Below are positions 1-23,960 of a DNA stretch of 64,000 nt, in pieces (positions within the stretch are counted from its first letter, which is position 1; each line of letters opens with the position of its first letter). Below the pieces are notes generated by a model. The model saw nothing but the letters and a program-made list of their open reading frames with translations. It was not told the origin of the DNA and did not search any database. The position numbers and the translations under genes are program-made. Origin of the DNA: Palaemon carinicauda (lineage: Eukaryota > Arthropoda > Malacostraca > Decapoda > Palaemonidae); NCBI RefSeq assembly GCF_036898095.1, contig NC_090744.1:100843841-100907840 (forward strand), written 5' to 3'.

Positions 1-35
1 CCCAAGCCCAGGGGAGAAGCAATGTCGTACGACGC

Positions 36-1886
36 ATGGGTTCGAGAGGCCTTGATCAGCGAACAGACGTTCCCTCCATGGTATCAGGCGTATCTCCCCA
101 AGATCGCCCCTACCTACGTAAGACGAGAGAGCCCGTTTTTACCTCGTCGTCTGAAGGTGTTTCTCGTAAGAAACTTTGGACCAAGGTCTCACGACCTTTA
201 AAGCGTAAGTCGGTCCCTTCAGGACAAGTCCAACGTCCCGGCTGTAGCCACTGGGTCAGTTCGGACTCGTTGCCGTCATCTGATGACTGCTCACCGCCTA
301 AGAGAGGCAAAGCGGTACCGCTTCAGTCGCTAACCCCGTCTGTTGCCGCACCTGCTCCCGTAGACCCTAAATGGGCTTTGCTGCAAGACATGCAGTCCAA
401 GCTTACGTCCTTGATGCAGGACTTTCATGCGGAGAAGGTTGCTACTGAACCTTCTGGCCAACAACCTTCCAAGCGAACGGTTGTGCGTCCTGTTGACGCT
501 GAGGTAACCTTCTCGCGTCTACCAGTTGAGGTGGTTCCTCCACCGATGCGACCCAGTGTGGGTTGCCAGCCGCACGTTGACGTTAAGCGACGCTCGGAGG
601 TGGTTGTTGACGTTCAGAACGTTCAACAACCATCAGAGGTGACTTGTTTTGACGCGGTGCGTCAACCTCCGCAACCCGGTGTGGTTTCGACTGCACAACC
701 CAGACGGTCTAGACAGTCTCGGGTGGACGCTGTGCGTCCTCGCGCTACCATGGTTGTTGACAGTTCACAGACTGTGCAGCAGTACCATGACGTTGCGTCC
801 GGCTCCGTCACGCATGCACCAGTGCGACCGGACTCAGCGAACCAGACGTTGCCCACTCCGTTGCCATTTCCTCATCAGTTTTCGGATGAGGACCTATCTG
901 ATGAGGATGTTGCTGAACAACAAGACGATCAACAGTCAGAACTGGACGAGCCCAAGGCAACTCCTCCGTCATTGGACTTTAGAAAAGTCATGACTGTATT
1001 CAAAGAGTTGTTTCCTGACCAATTTATTTCTGTGGCTCCTCGTTCTCCGCCGTCAGAGTTTGTATTAGGCATGACTTCTACCGCACCTGCCTTTACTAAA
1101 CTCGTCCTCTCACGCTCATCCAAGAGAGCTTTGCGGCTGTTAGGAGACTGGCTAGAGTCCAAGAAGAGTTTAGGGAAGACAGCATTTGCCTTTCCCTCAT
1201 CTAAACTCTCTTCTAGATCGAGCGTCTGGTATGCCACGGGAGAAGTTCTCGGCTTGGGAGTTCCTGCCTCTGCCCAGGGCGACTTCTCAAGTCTTGTAGA
1301 CTCTCCCCGCCGCCTTGCCATGAGACGCTCGAAGATTTGTTGGTCACCATCGGACCTGGACCACCTTCTTAAAGGGATCTTTAGGGCTTTTGAAGTCTTT
1401 AACTTTTTAGACTGGTGCTTAGGAGCCCTGAGCAGGAAAATCTCTTCGACAGATAAGGATATTTCTTTGCTCATTATGTCCTGCATGGACAAGGCCGTCC
1501 GTGATGGGTCCAATGAGCTTGCTGCCTCATTCACGTCCGGAGTCCTGAAAAAGCGAGAGTCTCTCTGTTCGTTCCTGTCTGCTGGAGTTACACCATGCCA
1601 GAGATCTGAACTTCTCTTTGCTCCCCTTTCCAAGTGCCTGTTTCCTGAAGGCTTGGTAAAGGAAATTGCCGCTTCGTTAGTTCAGAAGGACACCCACGAT
1701 CTTGTTGCGTCCTCAGCTCGCAAAGCTCCCCCTTTGCCTTCATTTTCCGCTAGACCGAGGATAGACACTCCAGCGTCTCGCTTTATTCCGCCCTTTCGTG
1801 GCAGAGCCTCCAGCAGAGGAGGTGCTCGTGCCGAAGGGAAACGAGGGAAGAGGAAAGGACCCAAGTCCTCCAAGGGCAGAGTCTGA
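36..1886 (+). CDS. Gag-like protein of DIRS-like element
   Basis: This is a 616-residue open frame with no stop back to the window edge, so the true start may lie upstream. The first 290 residues are low-complexity, rich in Pro, Val, Gln and Arg. Residues about 310-560 form a folded-looking segment that begins KVMTVFKELFPDQF. The C-terminus is strongly basic and Gly/Arg/Lys-rich, as expected for nucleic-acid binding by a Gag. It overlaps the RT frame by 89 bp. No zinc knuckle is visible, which is normal for DIRS Gag. Assignment rests on position and on similarity of composition to DIRS Gag. A second frame starting at ATG 22 encodes a short stretch that may be the real N-terminus (see findings). 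Confidence 0.7.
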   Translation: MGSRGLDQRTDVPSMVSGVSPQDRPYLRKTREPVFTSSSEGVSRKKLWTKVSRPLKRKSVPSGQVQRPGCSHWVSSDSLPSSDDCSPPKRGKAVPLQSLTPSVAAPAPVDPKWALLQDMQSKLTSLMQDFHAEKVATEPSGQQPSKRTVVRPVDAEVTFSRLPVEVVPPPMRPSVGCQPHVDVKRRSEVVVDVQNVQQPSEVTCFDAVRQPPQPGVVSTAQPRRSRQSRVDAVRPRATMVVDSSQTVQQYHDVASGSVTHAPVRPDSANQTLPTPLPFPHQFSDEDLSDEDVAEQQDDQQSELDEPKATPPSLDFRKVMTVFKELFPDQFISVAPRSPPSEFVLGMTSTAPAFTKLVLSRSSKRALRLLGDWLESKKSLGKTAFAFPSSKLSSRSSVWYATGEVLGLGVPASAQGDFSSLVDSPRRLAMRRSKICWSPSDLDHLLKGIFRAFEVFNFLDWCLGALSRKISSTDKDISLLIMSCMDKAVRDGSNELAASFTSGVLKKRESLCSFLSAGVTPCQRSELLFAPLSKCLFPEGLVKEIAASLVQKDTHDLVASSARKAPPLPSFSARPRIDTPASRFIPPFRGRASSRGGARAEGKRGKRKGPKSSKGRV

Positions 1887-3945
1887 CTGCCCGCAACTTC
1901 AGACAGCAGTGGGAGCCAGACTCAAGAACTTCTGGCAAGCCTGGGAGAGGAGAGGCGCAGATTCACAATCTGTCAAGTTACTCAGAGAGGGGTACAAAAT
2001 CCCTTTTGTACGCAAACCCCCTCTAGCAACGTCTCCCATCGATCTCTCTCCCAGGTACAGAGAGGAAGAAAAGAGACAAGCCCTGAAACTGGAAGTGTCT
2101 CTTTTGCTAGAGAAGGGAGCGGTGGTCAAAGTCTCGGACCTTCGATCACCGGGATTTTACAACCGTCTCTTCCTAGTTGCAAAGAAGACAGGAGGGTGGA
2201 GACCGGTGCTAGACGTCAGTGCTCTGAATGTCTTTGTCACAAAGACGAAGTTCTCCATGGAGACCACAAAGTCAGTCTTAGCAGCGGTCAGAAGGGAAGA
2301 CTGGATGGTCTCGCTAGATCTAAGGGACGCCTACTTCCACGTCCCCATTCACTCAGACTCCCAACCTTTTCTGAGATTCGTCTTCGAAAATGTGGTCTAC
2401 CAGTTTCGGGCCCTGTGCTTTGGCCTAAGCACAGCTCCTCTCGTGTTTACGAGGCTGATGAGGAATGTGGCCAAATTCCTCCACTTATCGGACATCCGAG
2501 CCTCCCTTTATTTGGACGACTGGCTTCTCAGAGCCTCTTCCAGTCGTCGCTGTCTGAAGGATCTCAAGTGGACTCTAGATCTGACCAAGGAATTGGGACT
2601 CCTAGTCAATTTGGAAAAGTCGCAGCTGGTCCCATCCCAAACTATTCTGTATTTAGGGATGGAGATTCACAGTCTAGCTTTTCGGGCTTTTCCGTCGGCC
2701 CCCAGAATAGATCAAGCCCTGTTATTCATCCAGAAGATGCTGAAGAAGGAACGCTGCTCAGTCAGGCTGTGGATGAGTCTGGTAGGGACGCTGTCATCCC
2801 TGGAACAATTTGTGTCACTAGGAAGACTACACCTCCGTCCTCTTCAATACCATCTAGCTTTTCACTGGAAAAAGGACAAGACGCTAGAAGCGGTCTCGAT
2901 CCCGATTTCCGAAAAGATAAAGTCTTGTCTGACTTGGTGGAAGGACAATATCAACCTAAGAGAGGGTCTTCCCCTGGCTGTTCAGACTCCCAACCACGTT
3001 CTCTTCTCGGACGCATCGGACTTGGGCTGGGGCGCGACACTGGACGGTCGGGAATGCTCAGGTCTGTGGAACTCGAGTCAAAGGAGCATGCATATCAACT
3101 GCAAGGCGCTGTTGGCAGTACATCTGGCCTTGAAAAGCTTCGAGTATCTCCTTCGAGGCAAAGTGGTGGAAGTAAACTCAGACAACACCACGACCTTGGC
3201 GTACATCTCCAAACAAGGAGGTACCCACTCACTGACGTTGTACGAGATCGCAAGGGACCTGCTCATCTGGTCAAAAGGTCAAGACATCTCCCTAGTAACG
3301 AGGTTCATCCAAGGCAACTTGAATGTCATAGCAGATTGTCTCAGTCGGAAAGGGCAAGTAATTCCAACAGAATGGACCCTCCACAAGGATGTGTGCAAGA
3401 GACTTTGGGCCACTTGGGGCCAACCAACCATAGATCTCTTTGCAACCTCGCTGACCAAGAGGCTTCCAATCTATTGCTCCCCAGTCCCGGACCCAGCAGC
3501 AATACATATAGATGCCTTCCTCCTAGATTGGTCACATCTGGATCTCTACGCATTCCCACCGTTCAAGATTGTCAACAAGGTACTGCAGAAGTTCGCCTCT
3601 CACGAAGGGACAAGGTTGACGTTAGTTGCTCCCCTCTGGCCCGCGAGAGAATGGTTCACCGAGGTACTTCGATGGCTAGTAGACGTTCCCAGAAGTCTTC
3701 CTCTAAGGGTAGACCTTCTACGTCAGCCACACGTAAAGAAGGTACACCAAAACCTCCACGCTCTTCGTCTGACTGCCTTCAGACTATCGAAAGACTCTCG
3801 AGAGCTAGAGGCTTTTCGAAGGAGGCAGCCAGTGCGATTGCTAGAGCAAGGAGAGCGTCTACCATTAGAGTCTACCAATCGAAGTGGGAAGTCTTCCGAG
3901 ACTGGTGCAAGTCAGTTTCTGTATCCTCGACCAGTACCTCTGTAG
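1798..3945 (+). CDS. Reverse transcriptase-RNase H of DIRS-like element
   Basis: This open frame spans 715 codons. The RT domain lies at about residues 90-290, with the fingers motif GGWRPVLDVSALN, the palm motif SLDLRDAYFHVPI, FRALCFGLSTAP, and the catalytic YLDD at residues 238-241. RNase H follows from about residue 400 (LFSDASDLGWGA, then an EVNSDNTTTLAYI segment and a region ending IADCLSRK). A DIRS-typical downstream segment contains TIDLFATSLTKRLPIY. The ATG at 1798 lies inside the Gag frame. Translation could use reinitiation or frameshifting, and the true start is not determined. The last 100 or so residues overlap the recombinase frame and may be partly non-functional read-through. 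All catalytic motifs appear intact. Confidence 0.85.
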   Translation: MAEPPAEEVLVPKGNEGRGKDPSPPRAESDCPQLQTAVGARLKNFWQAWERRGADSQSVKLLREGYKIPFVRKPPLATSPIDLSPRYREEEKRQALKLEVSLLLEKGAVVKVSDLRSPGFYNRLFLVAKKTGGWRPVLDVSALNVFVTKTKFSMETTKSVLAAVRREDWMVSLDLRDAYFHVPIHSDSQPFLRFVFENVVYQFRALCFGLSTAPLVFTRLMRNVAKFLHLSDIRASLYLDDWLLRASSSRRCLKDLKWTLDLTKELGLLVNLEKSQLVPSQTILYLGMEIHSLAFRAFPSAPRIDQALLFIQKMLKKERCSVRLWMSLVGTLSSLEQFVSLGRLHLRPLQYHLAFHWKKDKTLEAVSIPISEKIKSCLTWWKDNINLREGLPLAVQTPNHVLFSDASDLGWGATLDGRECSGLWNSSQRSMHINCKALLAVHLALKSFEYLLRGKVVEVNSDNTTTLAYISKQGGTHSLTLYEIARDLLIWSKGQDISLVTRFIQGNLNVIADCLSRKGQVIPTEWTLHKDVCKRLWATWGQPTIDLFATSLTKRLPIYCSPVPDPAAIHIDAFLLDWSHLDLYAFPPFKIVNKVLQKFASHEGTRLTLVAPLWPAREWFTEVLRWLVDVPRSLPLRVDLLRQPHVKKVHQNLHALRLTAFRLSKDSRELEAFRRRQPVRLLEQGERLPLESTNRSGKSSETGASQFLYPRPVPL

Positions 3946-4844
3946 CTCAAATAGCTGATTTTCTCTTATACCTGAGAAAAGGACGATCCCTTTCAGCTCC
4001 CACTATCAAGGGCTACAGAAGCATGTTGGCATCGGTCTTCCGGCATAGAGGCTTAGATCTTTCCAACAATAAAGATCTGCAAGACCTCCTTAAGTCTTTT
4101 GAGACTACCAAGGAGCGTCGTTTGGCTACCCCTGGATGGAATTTAGACGTGGTACTAAGATTCCTCATGTCAGACAGGTTTGAGCCGTTACAATCAGCCT
4201 CCCTGAAAGATCTCACTCTTAAGACACTTTTCCTGGTATGCTTAGCCTCGGCTAAAAGAGTCAGTGAGATTCATGCCTTCAGCAAGAACATCGGATTTTC
4301 GTCGGAAAAAGCCACTTGTTCGCTGCAACTTGGTTTTCTAGCCAAAAATGAGCTGCCTTCTCGGCCTTGGCCTAAATCTTTCGATATTCCCAGCTTATCG
4401 GAGATCGTAGGCAATGAACTAGAAAGAGTCTTATGCCCTGTTAGAGCTCTTAAGTTCTATTTAAAGCGTACCAAACCTTTACGAGGCCAATCTGAAGCTT
4501 TATGGTGTTCAGTTAAGAAACCATCTTTGCCTATGTCAAAGAATACTTTGTCATACTTTATCAGATTGTTAATACGAGAAGCTCATTCACATCTGAGTGA
4601 GGAAGACCAAACTTTGCTTAAGGTGAAGACGCACGAAGTTAGGGCTGTAGCAACTTCCGTGGCCTTTAAGCAAAATAGATCTCTGCGAAGTATAATGGAC
4701 GCAACCTATTGGAGAAGCAAGTCAGTGTTCGCGTCTTTTTACTTGAAAGATGTCCAGTCTCTTTACGAGAACTGCTACACACTGGGACCATTCGTAGCAG
4801 CGAGTGCAGTGGTGGGTGAGGGCTCAACCACTACAATTCCCTAA
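3651..4844 (+). CDS. Tyrosine recombinase of DIRS-like element
   Basis: A 397-residue product results if the ATG at 3651 is used (3672 is an alternative). The frame stays open upstream to 2196, but that part runs antiphase through the RT gene and is a shadow. A SAM-like core-binding region (STIRVYQSKWEVFRDWC) precedes the catalytic domain. The residues expected for the family are present: Arg203 in SAKRVSE, His328 and Arg331 in HEVRAVAT, and nucleophile Tyr364 in SFYLKD. In DIRS elements this enzyme is thought to integrate a circular DNA intermediate without target-site duplication. It overlaps the RT frame by about 295 bp. Motif spacing and uninterrupted length suggest a functional enzyme, although no activity can be inferred directly. 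Confidence 0.85.
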   Translation: MVHRGTSMASRRSQKSSSKGRPSTSATRKEGTPKPPRSSSDCLQTIERLSRARGFSKEAASAIARARRASTIRVYQSKWEVFRDWCKSVSVSSTSTSVAQIADFLLYLRKGRSLSAPTIKGYRSMLASVFRHRGLDLSNNKDLQDLLKSFETTKERRLATPGWNLDVVLRFLMSDRFEPLQSASLKDLTLKTLFLVCLASAKRVSEIHAFSKNIGFSSEKATCSLQLGFLAKNELPSRPWPKSFDIPSLSEIVGNELERVLCPVRALKFYLKRTKPLRGQSEALWCSVKKPSLPMSKNTLSYFIRLLIREAHSHLSEEDQTLLKVKTHEVRAVATSVAFKQNRSLRSIMDATYWRSKSVFASFYLKDVQSLYENCYTLGPFVAASAVVGEGSTTTIP

Positions 4845-5280
4845 TTCCATATCCTTTTAATCTGCCTCTTGAAATGTTTTTAATGTTGTTTTTTATGGGT
4901 TGTCCGGAAGGCTAAGAAGCCTTTCGCATCCTGGTTGATTTGGCGGGTGGTCAAAGTCATTTCTTGAGAGCGCCCAGATTAGGGGTTTGATGAGGTCCTG
5001 TTGTATGGGTTGCAGCCCTTGATACTCCAGCTCCTAGGGGTCTGTCAGCATCCTAAGAGGATCGCGAGGCTCCGTAAGGAAGACGTACTTACAAGGCAGA
5101 GTAATCGTCTAAGTCGACTTCCTTACCAGGTACCTATTTATTTTGTTTTTGTTATTTTGATAACTTCTAAAATGAAATAAAAACTCTTAGCTCATAAGAT
5201 GTAAACATATTTAACTGGTCTCTACCCACCACCCTGGGTGTGAATCAGCTATATATTCACCGGCTAAGTTAAATATTTAA
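4845..5280 (+). other. 3' noncoding region of DIRS-like element
   Basis: This is noncoding sequence between the recombinase stop and the terminal fold-back. It contains AATAAA-like motifs near 5176 that could serve polyadenylation. The segment near 5248 (CTATATATTCACCGG) recurs in direct orientation at 5527 and in inverted orientation at 5322-5336. Confidence 0.5.
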
Positions 5281-5587
5281 AAATGATATTTTAATTATAA
5301 AATAAATTTTTGAATATACTTACCCGGTGAATATATAAATTTAATGACCCTCCCTTCCTCCCCAATAGAGACGCAATGGGACGAGAAGAAAATTGAGTCT
5401 TTGTTTACATGGAGTTTGGTATCTGGCCGACAGTTGGCGCTGATGGGCACACCCGCAACCTGTATAGCGATCGCTGGCGAGTTTTTTTTTGTACAGTTTT
5501 TTGTCTGTCGAGCAACAGAGTTGCAGCTATATATTCACCGGGTAAGTATATTCAAAAATTTATTTTATAATTAAAATATCATATTTA
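5281..5587. repeat. 57-bp inverted repeat at right end of DIRS-like element
   Basis: Bases 5281-5337 are the near-perfect reverse complement of 5528-5587, separated by about 190 bp. The stem contains TTGAATATACTTACCCGG on the left arm. A similar fold-back of different sequence occupies the right end of the decayed DIRS at 57128-57456. It is therefore probably part of DIRS terminal architecture (right terminal repeat plus internal complementary region). An unrelated MITE is the alternative. Confidence 0.75.
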
Positions 5588-5590
5588 ATT

Positions 5591-6559
5591 CATTTGGATT
5601 TTCCTCATGATTTTTGTCTCTTAAAAGTTTTCTGTTGTGAACAACAGCTTTAAATTTATGCAACGAAAGATTTATTTCTTGACTCAGGTTTTACATCCAA
5701 GTATATGAGGGCCACATGATAATGCATTATATCCAAAGGATATTAGTTGCTCAATATGTACTAATTTCTAGAAAATTCCTCCTTGTTTGTCTTACGATAA
5801 AAGTTTGCCCAAAACTGGCATCTCTCATTATTTCCTAATGATAATAATGATGATTACTAGTATAAGTAAATATAATTAAAAATATTTCAATAACCTAGGA
5901 AGTCTCTTGGCGGCACAACTTGTTGCGGGCCGTAGGTGTTCTATGCCACAAAAATAAGACTACAATTAGTATAAGGAACTAATAAAAAGTCTTACAAAAC
6001 AAAGAGATCCCGAGGAAGCGACACCAAAAAACTGCATACACACCCGTAAGGGAGCGTCAACAAAGCAGCTGAGAAAAACCCAACAAGGTTATTGAATGAA
6101 CGTGTGTCGCTACCTAGAAATCCCAAGCAAACAAAATATAATACTCAATTTGGGAGCATGGATCTCCAAAACGTTTGACATCTTCAAAAACAAAATAACA
6201 CAGAGCTACGAATAACACGTCTGAACGTTCACGGGTGCTAACAAGGAATGATGGGAGAAGGTTAGGTAGTGGTGGTGGTGGGGGGTGATTTTGAGGAGGA
6301 AGAAGTCTAATTGGAAAGGGATCTGTGGTAGTGGTATCACTCGCTTCAGTTTTAATACCGACACCCTTTAGGGGTGAGCGAGCTGGATATATTCCTAGCA
6401 TTCCATGCAACTTTTTTCTCTGGTATATTTAGCAGTATTTATACCTTTGAAATGGTGCTTTAAGGAGCATTTCACGGGGCGACACAGGTTCCTCGCCCAG
6501 AAATAGATTTTTCCTTCGTCAAAATTCCTTTATAGATAACCAGAACTATAATTGTACGA
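5591..6559. other. RUVBL1 intron, unassigned sequence
   Basis: No gene is visible here. The segment 5895-6540 has a higher GC content than its flanks and reads like transposon-derived sequence, but I cannot name the family. Confidence 0.3.
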
Positions 6560-6670
6560 ACCAAGGCACTTCCCCCAATTTTGGGGGTTAGCCGACATCA
6601 AACAAATGAAACAAAAAGGGGACCTCTCCTCTCTACATTCCTCCCAGCCTGACAAGGGACTCAACTGTTG
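6560..6670 (-). repeat. LINE 3' tail fragment, copy 1
   Basis: This matches the 3' end of the RTE-like LINE seen at 24773-26235, in reverse. It holds the hairpin CCCCCAATTTTGGGGG (6572-6587), then the segment GCCGACATCAAACAAATGAA and AGCCTGACAAGGGACTCAAC. Only the extreme 3' end is present, as expected for a heavily 5'-truncated insertion. Confidence 0.75.
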
Positions 6671-6970
6671 GGTGTAAATTATATAAATTATATAATTTAC
6701 TGTAAGTCTATTGTATATATTGGTGTATTTATCTACTGTATGTTCCTTTTTTATACTTCTTAGAATGTGTCTTTATAAACAACAATAAATTTCATGTAAG
6801 AGGAAAAATCTTTGAAAAATTCTATTAGCATTCAACAATTTTGGTTTATTTAAGTAATAGGTTTTTTAGGTAATGGAATATTTAAGGTTTGATTAAATGT
6901 AGGCTAATCATCAGGAACACACCCTTCTAGCCAACCATATGAAAGTTAAAAATGTCAACATATTTATTAA

Positions 6971-21361
<14,391 letters not shown>

Positions 21362-22496
21362 TTGTAGATATTTTAGCAAGTGTACACGTAATCCTAGAAC
21401 AGTTAAGGAGAAAATAGTTCATTACAACCTTGATCAGCATTTGAAATTGGCATTCCATTCGACTATGTTGAGTAATACTGGTCAATTGATTAAACTATAG
21501 ACTGTTTAAATGGTTTTATATTAGTCCACTTGGTGAGTAGTAGTTCTTGAGATCATTTTTGAGAATGGACCTCGTGTTTTCTGTACAATGCTGTACTTCT
21601 TTTTAATTGAGACTGATTTTTTGTGTTGAAAAGCTGAACAAATTTATGAATGAGACCGATATAGATCATCTGAAGTAACGATCAACTAATGTAAATATTA
21701 CGCAACCACTGTTCTAATAGAGACGGCCTCAATAGGTTCATTGTTAACATTTGAGAAGTAGCAAGTCATCAGTTTTGAAATACTCCAGTATTTTTGGTCG
21801 TCCATAGATAACTATTTGACTATTTGTATGTTCTTACAGTACTGTGTGGGTACAAATATATTGATGATCATTCCTAAAAACTGACATAGCATGTACAGTA
21901 TTGCTGGCACCTGAGCCAGTAAGAATAAACAAGATTATTAACTTTCAGTCTTACAGTGCATATTTGATTCACAATGTAATAGAGAACATAAATCTCTAAA
22001 AGACGGTATATGAAAGAAACATACCAAACTTTAGGTATATTAGGTTGCATACTATTTTAATGCAAGTTGGTATTTGTGGAATTCAATGAATGAGAAGACA
22101 AAATTAGCTTTAATGCGAGTTTTTGAAAAATTTTGATCTATTTTTTATTAAGATGAGATGATATATTTAGTCTGCAGTACACAGATATGATTCCCATCAA
22201 GAACTGCTTGGCACTGATGGTAACATGAAAGTTGAATGATTTAACAAGTGTTACAGCTGGAAGATTGCCAAAGCCATTTATGGACTGTTTTTGTCAAATC
22301 TGTGAACTACAAGAAATTTATGAATGGCTAGTACAGTAAGTGGTTTGTTATTGTGTAAGAAAATTATGCCAGATGCAAACTTTGCAGTGAATGTGTATAT
22401 GATCTAGTTCGAAAACAAATTCTTGCTGCTGTATAACCTACAATCTTTGAGAAGTTTTTAAGCATTAGAGTTTTGGAAAATATCACAAACTATTAC
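21362..22496 (+). other. RUVBL1: RUVBL1 3' untranslated region and downstream sequence
   Basis: This is AT-rich and noncoding. An AATAAA at 21924-21929 is the most plausible polyadenylation signal, giving a 3'UTR of about 580 bases. Nothing further is recognised up to the LINE fragment at 22497. Confidence 0.45.
21924..21929 (+). terminator. Candidate polyadenylation signal for RUVBL1
   Basis: AATAAA lies 563 bases after the stop codon. It is the first canonical signal I see downstream. No RNA evidence is available. Confidence 0.4.
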
Positions 22497-23168
22497 ATAC
22501 ACACATATACCCGGGCACTTCCCCCAATTTTGGGGGTAGCCGACATCAAACAAATGAAACAAAAAAGGGAACCTCTCCTCTCTACGTTCCTCCCAGCCTG
22601 ACAAGGGACTCAACCGAGGGTGCCACAGCCCACCCTCCCCCATTATCCACCACAGATGAAGCTTCATAACGCTGAGTCCCCTACTGCTGCTACCTCCACG
22701 GTCATCCAAGGCACCGGAGGAAGCAGCAGAGCCTACCAGAACTGCGTCACAATCGCTCGCCATTCATTCCTATTTCTAGCACGCTCTCTTGCCTCTCTCA
22801 CATCTATCCTTCTATCACCCAGAGCTTCCTTCACTCCATCCATCCACCCAAACCTTGGCCTTCCTCTTGTACTTCTCCCATCAACTTTTGCATTCATCAC
22901 CTTCTTTAGCAGACAGCCACTTTCCATTCTCTCAGCATGGCCAAACCACCTCAACACATTCAGATCCACTCTAGCTGCTAACTCATTTCTTACACCCGTT
23001 CTCACCCTCACTACTTCGTTCCTAACCCTATCTACTCGAGATACACCAGCCATACTCCTTAGACATTTCATCTCAAACACATTCAATTTCTGTCTCTCCG
23101 TCACTTTCATTCCCCACAACTCCGATCCATACATCACAGTTGGTACAATCACTTTCTCACACAGAACT
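22497..23168 (-). mobile_element. 5'-truncated RTE-like LINE, copy 3
   Basis: In reverse it carries the C-terminal RT region and complete 3' tail, including hairpin CCCCCAATTTTGGGGG (22521-22536) and a CA-type microsatellite end (22496-22507). Similarity to the copy at 24773 stops near 23168, which marks the 5' truncation point. A target duplication is not clear. Confidence 0.85.
22733..23168 (-). pseudogene. LINE RT C-terminal domain fragment
   Basis: The open fragment encodes VLCEKVIVPTVMYGSELW, FEMKCLRSMAGVSRVDRVRN, VLRWFGHAERMESGCLLKK and GRPRFGWMDGVKEALGDRR, ending NEWRAIVTQFW and a stop. This is the thumb and C-terminal region of RTE-like RT. The catalytic palm is absent because of the 5' truncation. 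The remaining frame is undamaged, so the insertion is fairly recent. Confidence 0.85.
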
Positions 23169-23175
23169 CTCACAA

Positions 23176-23960
23176 TTGGAATAAAATATTTTAAGATGAG
23201 TAACAACATTTAAATAAACATTTCATATGTAAACTATAAAACCTTAAAAGATAAGATAGAATAGTGTGCCCAAGTGTACCTTCAAGCAAGAGAACTCAAC
23301 CCCAAGACAGTGGAAGCCCATGGTACAGAGAGATGGCACTACCCAAGATTAGAGAACAATGGTTTGATTTTGGAGTGTCCTAGAAGAGCTGCTGACCATG
23401 GTTAAAGTCTCTTCTACCCTTACCAAGGGGAAAGTAGCCACTGAACATTATAGTGTGGTAGTCAACCCCTTGAATGAAGAATTGTTTAGTAATTTCAATG
23501 TTGTCGGGTGTGTGACGAGCCGCGAGAGGGCTGTGAACTCAAAGGCAGGATGCAATCAACTGAGTATATTTATTAAAGAACACTCTCCTTTATATACAAA
23601 ACCTCAAGACAACAAGAAAATACATGTTCGAAAAAATGACAATGTTACATAGGCGACACGCCAACATGTCTCTGGTTCTTTTTAGTGCGAGGGAAGAGCG
23701 TAGATACAAGCATAATATATACAAAATAATTTATGTACGATCGTGTGACACACGGTTGGTAAAGGTGTATGAGGAGAGGAGAATGTAGAAAAAATAGGCC
23801 AGACCATTTGTTGTATGTGTAGGCAAAGGAAAAATAAGCTGTAACCAGAAATAGGGATCGAATGTAATACTGTCTGGCCAGTTAAAGGACCTAATAACTA
23901 GTGGTAGTATCTCGACGGGCAGCTGGTGCCCTGGCCAACCTGCTACCTCCAAATTAAAAT
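23176..23960 (+). repeat. Dispersed repeat A, copy 1, interrupted
   Basis: This is a copy of a repeat family of about 650 bp that also lies at 30298-30725, 39747-40612 (reverse) and 46391-47035. Shared landmarks are AAGCAAGAGAACTC, CCAAGACAGTGGAAG, CATGGTACAGAG, TCTCTTCTACCCTTACCAAG, GAAAGTAGCCACTGAAC and ACTGTCTGGCCAGT. A 252-bp insertion splits it at 23512-23763. I do not recognise the parent element. Confidence 0.8.
23512..23763 (-). mobile_element. Solo-LTR-like insertion in repeat A
   Basis: The paralogous copy at 46850 shows the uninterrupted site, and GGTGT is present on both sides here (23507-23511 and 23764-23768), giving a 5-bp target duplication. On the minus strand the insert has a TATA-like TATATAAAGGAG and an AATAAA about 20 bases later, the order found in LTRs. 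The ends are not a clean TG...CA, so identity as a solo LTR is probable rather than certain. Confidence 0.6.

Larger units (their letters stand above)
1..5590 (+). mobile_element. DIRS-like tyrosine-recombinase retrotransposon, 5' end outside window
   Basis: Three overlapping open frames in one direction encode a Gag-like protein, an RT/RNase H and a tyrosine recombinase, followed by 750 bp of noncoding sequence that ends in a long inverted repeat. This order, with a recombinase in place of a DDE integrase, is the hallmark of the DIRS group. The left terminus and possibly the Gag start lie before base 1. The element sits in the RUVBL1 intron preceding the exon at 7051, in the same orientation as the gene. 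None of the three frames has an internal stop over about 4.8 kb, which argues for a young copy. The exact right boundary, about 5587, is inferred from the inverted repeat. Confidence 0.85.

Noticed and set aside
929..1633. 234-codon minus-strand ORF
   Set aside because: Antisense shadow of the Gag frame, without any domain signature.
2196..3650. N-terminal 485 codons of the long frame ending at 4844
   Set aside because: It runs antiphase through the RT/RNase H region, has no recombinase features, and is a chance open frame.
22620..23213. 197-codon plus-strand ORF
   Set aside because: Antisense to the truncated LINE RT fragment, which has clear RT residues on the minus strand.
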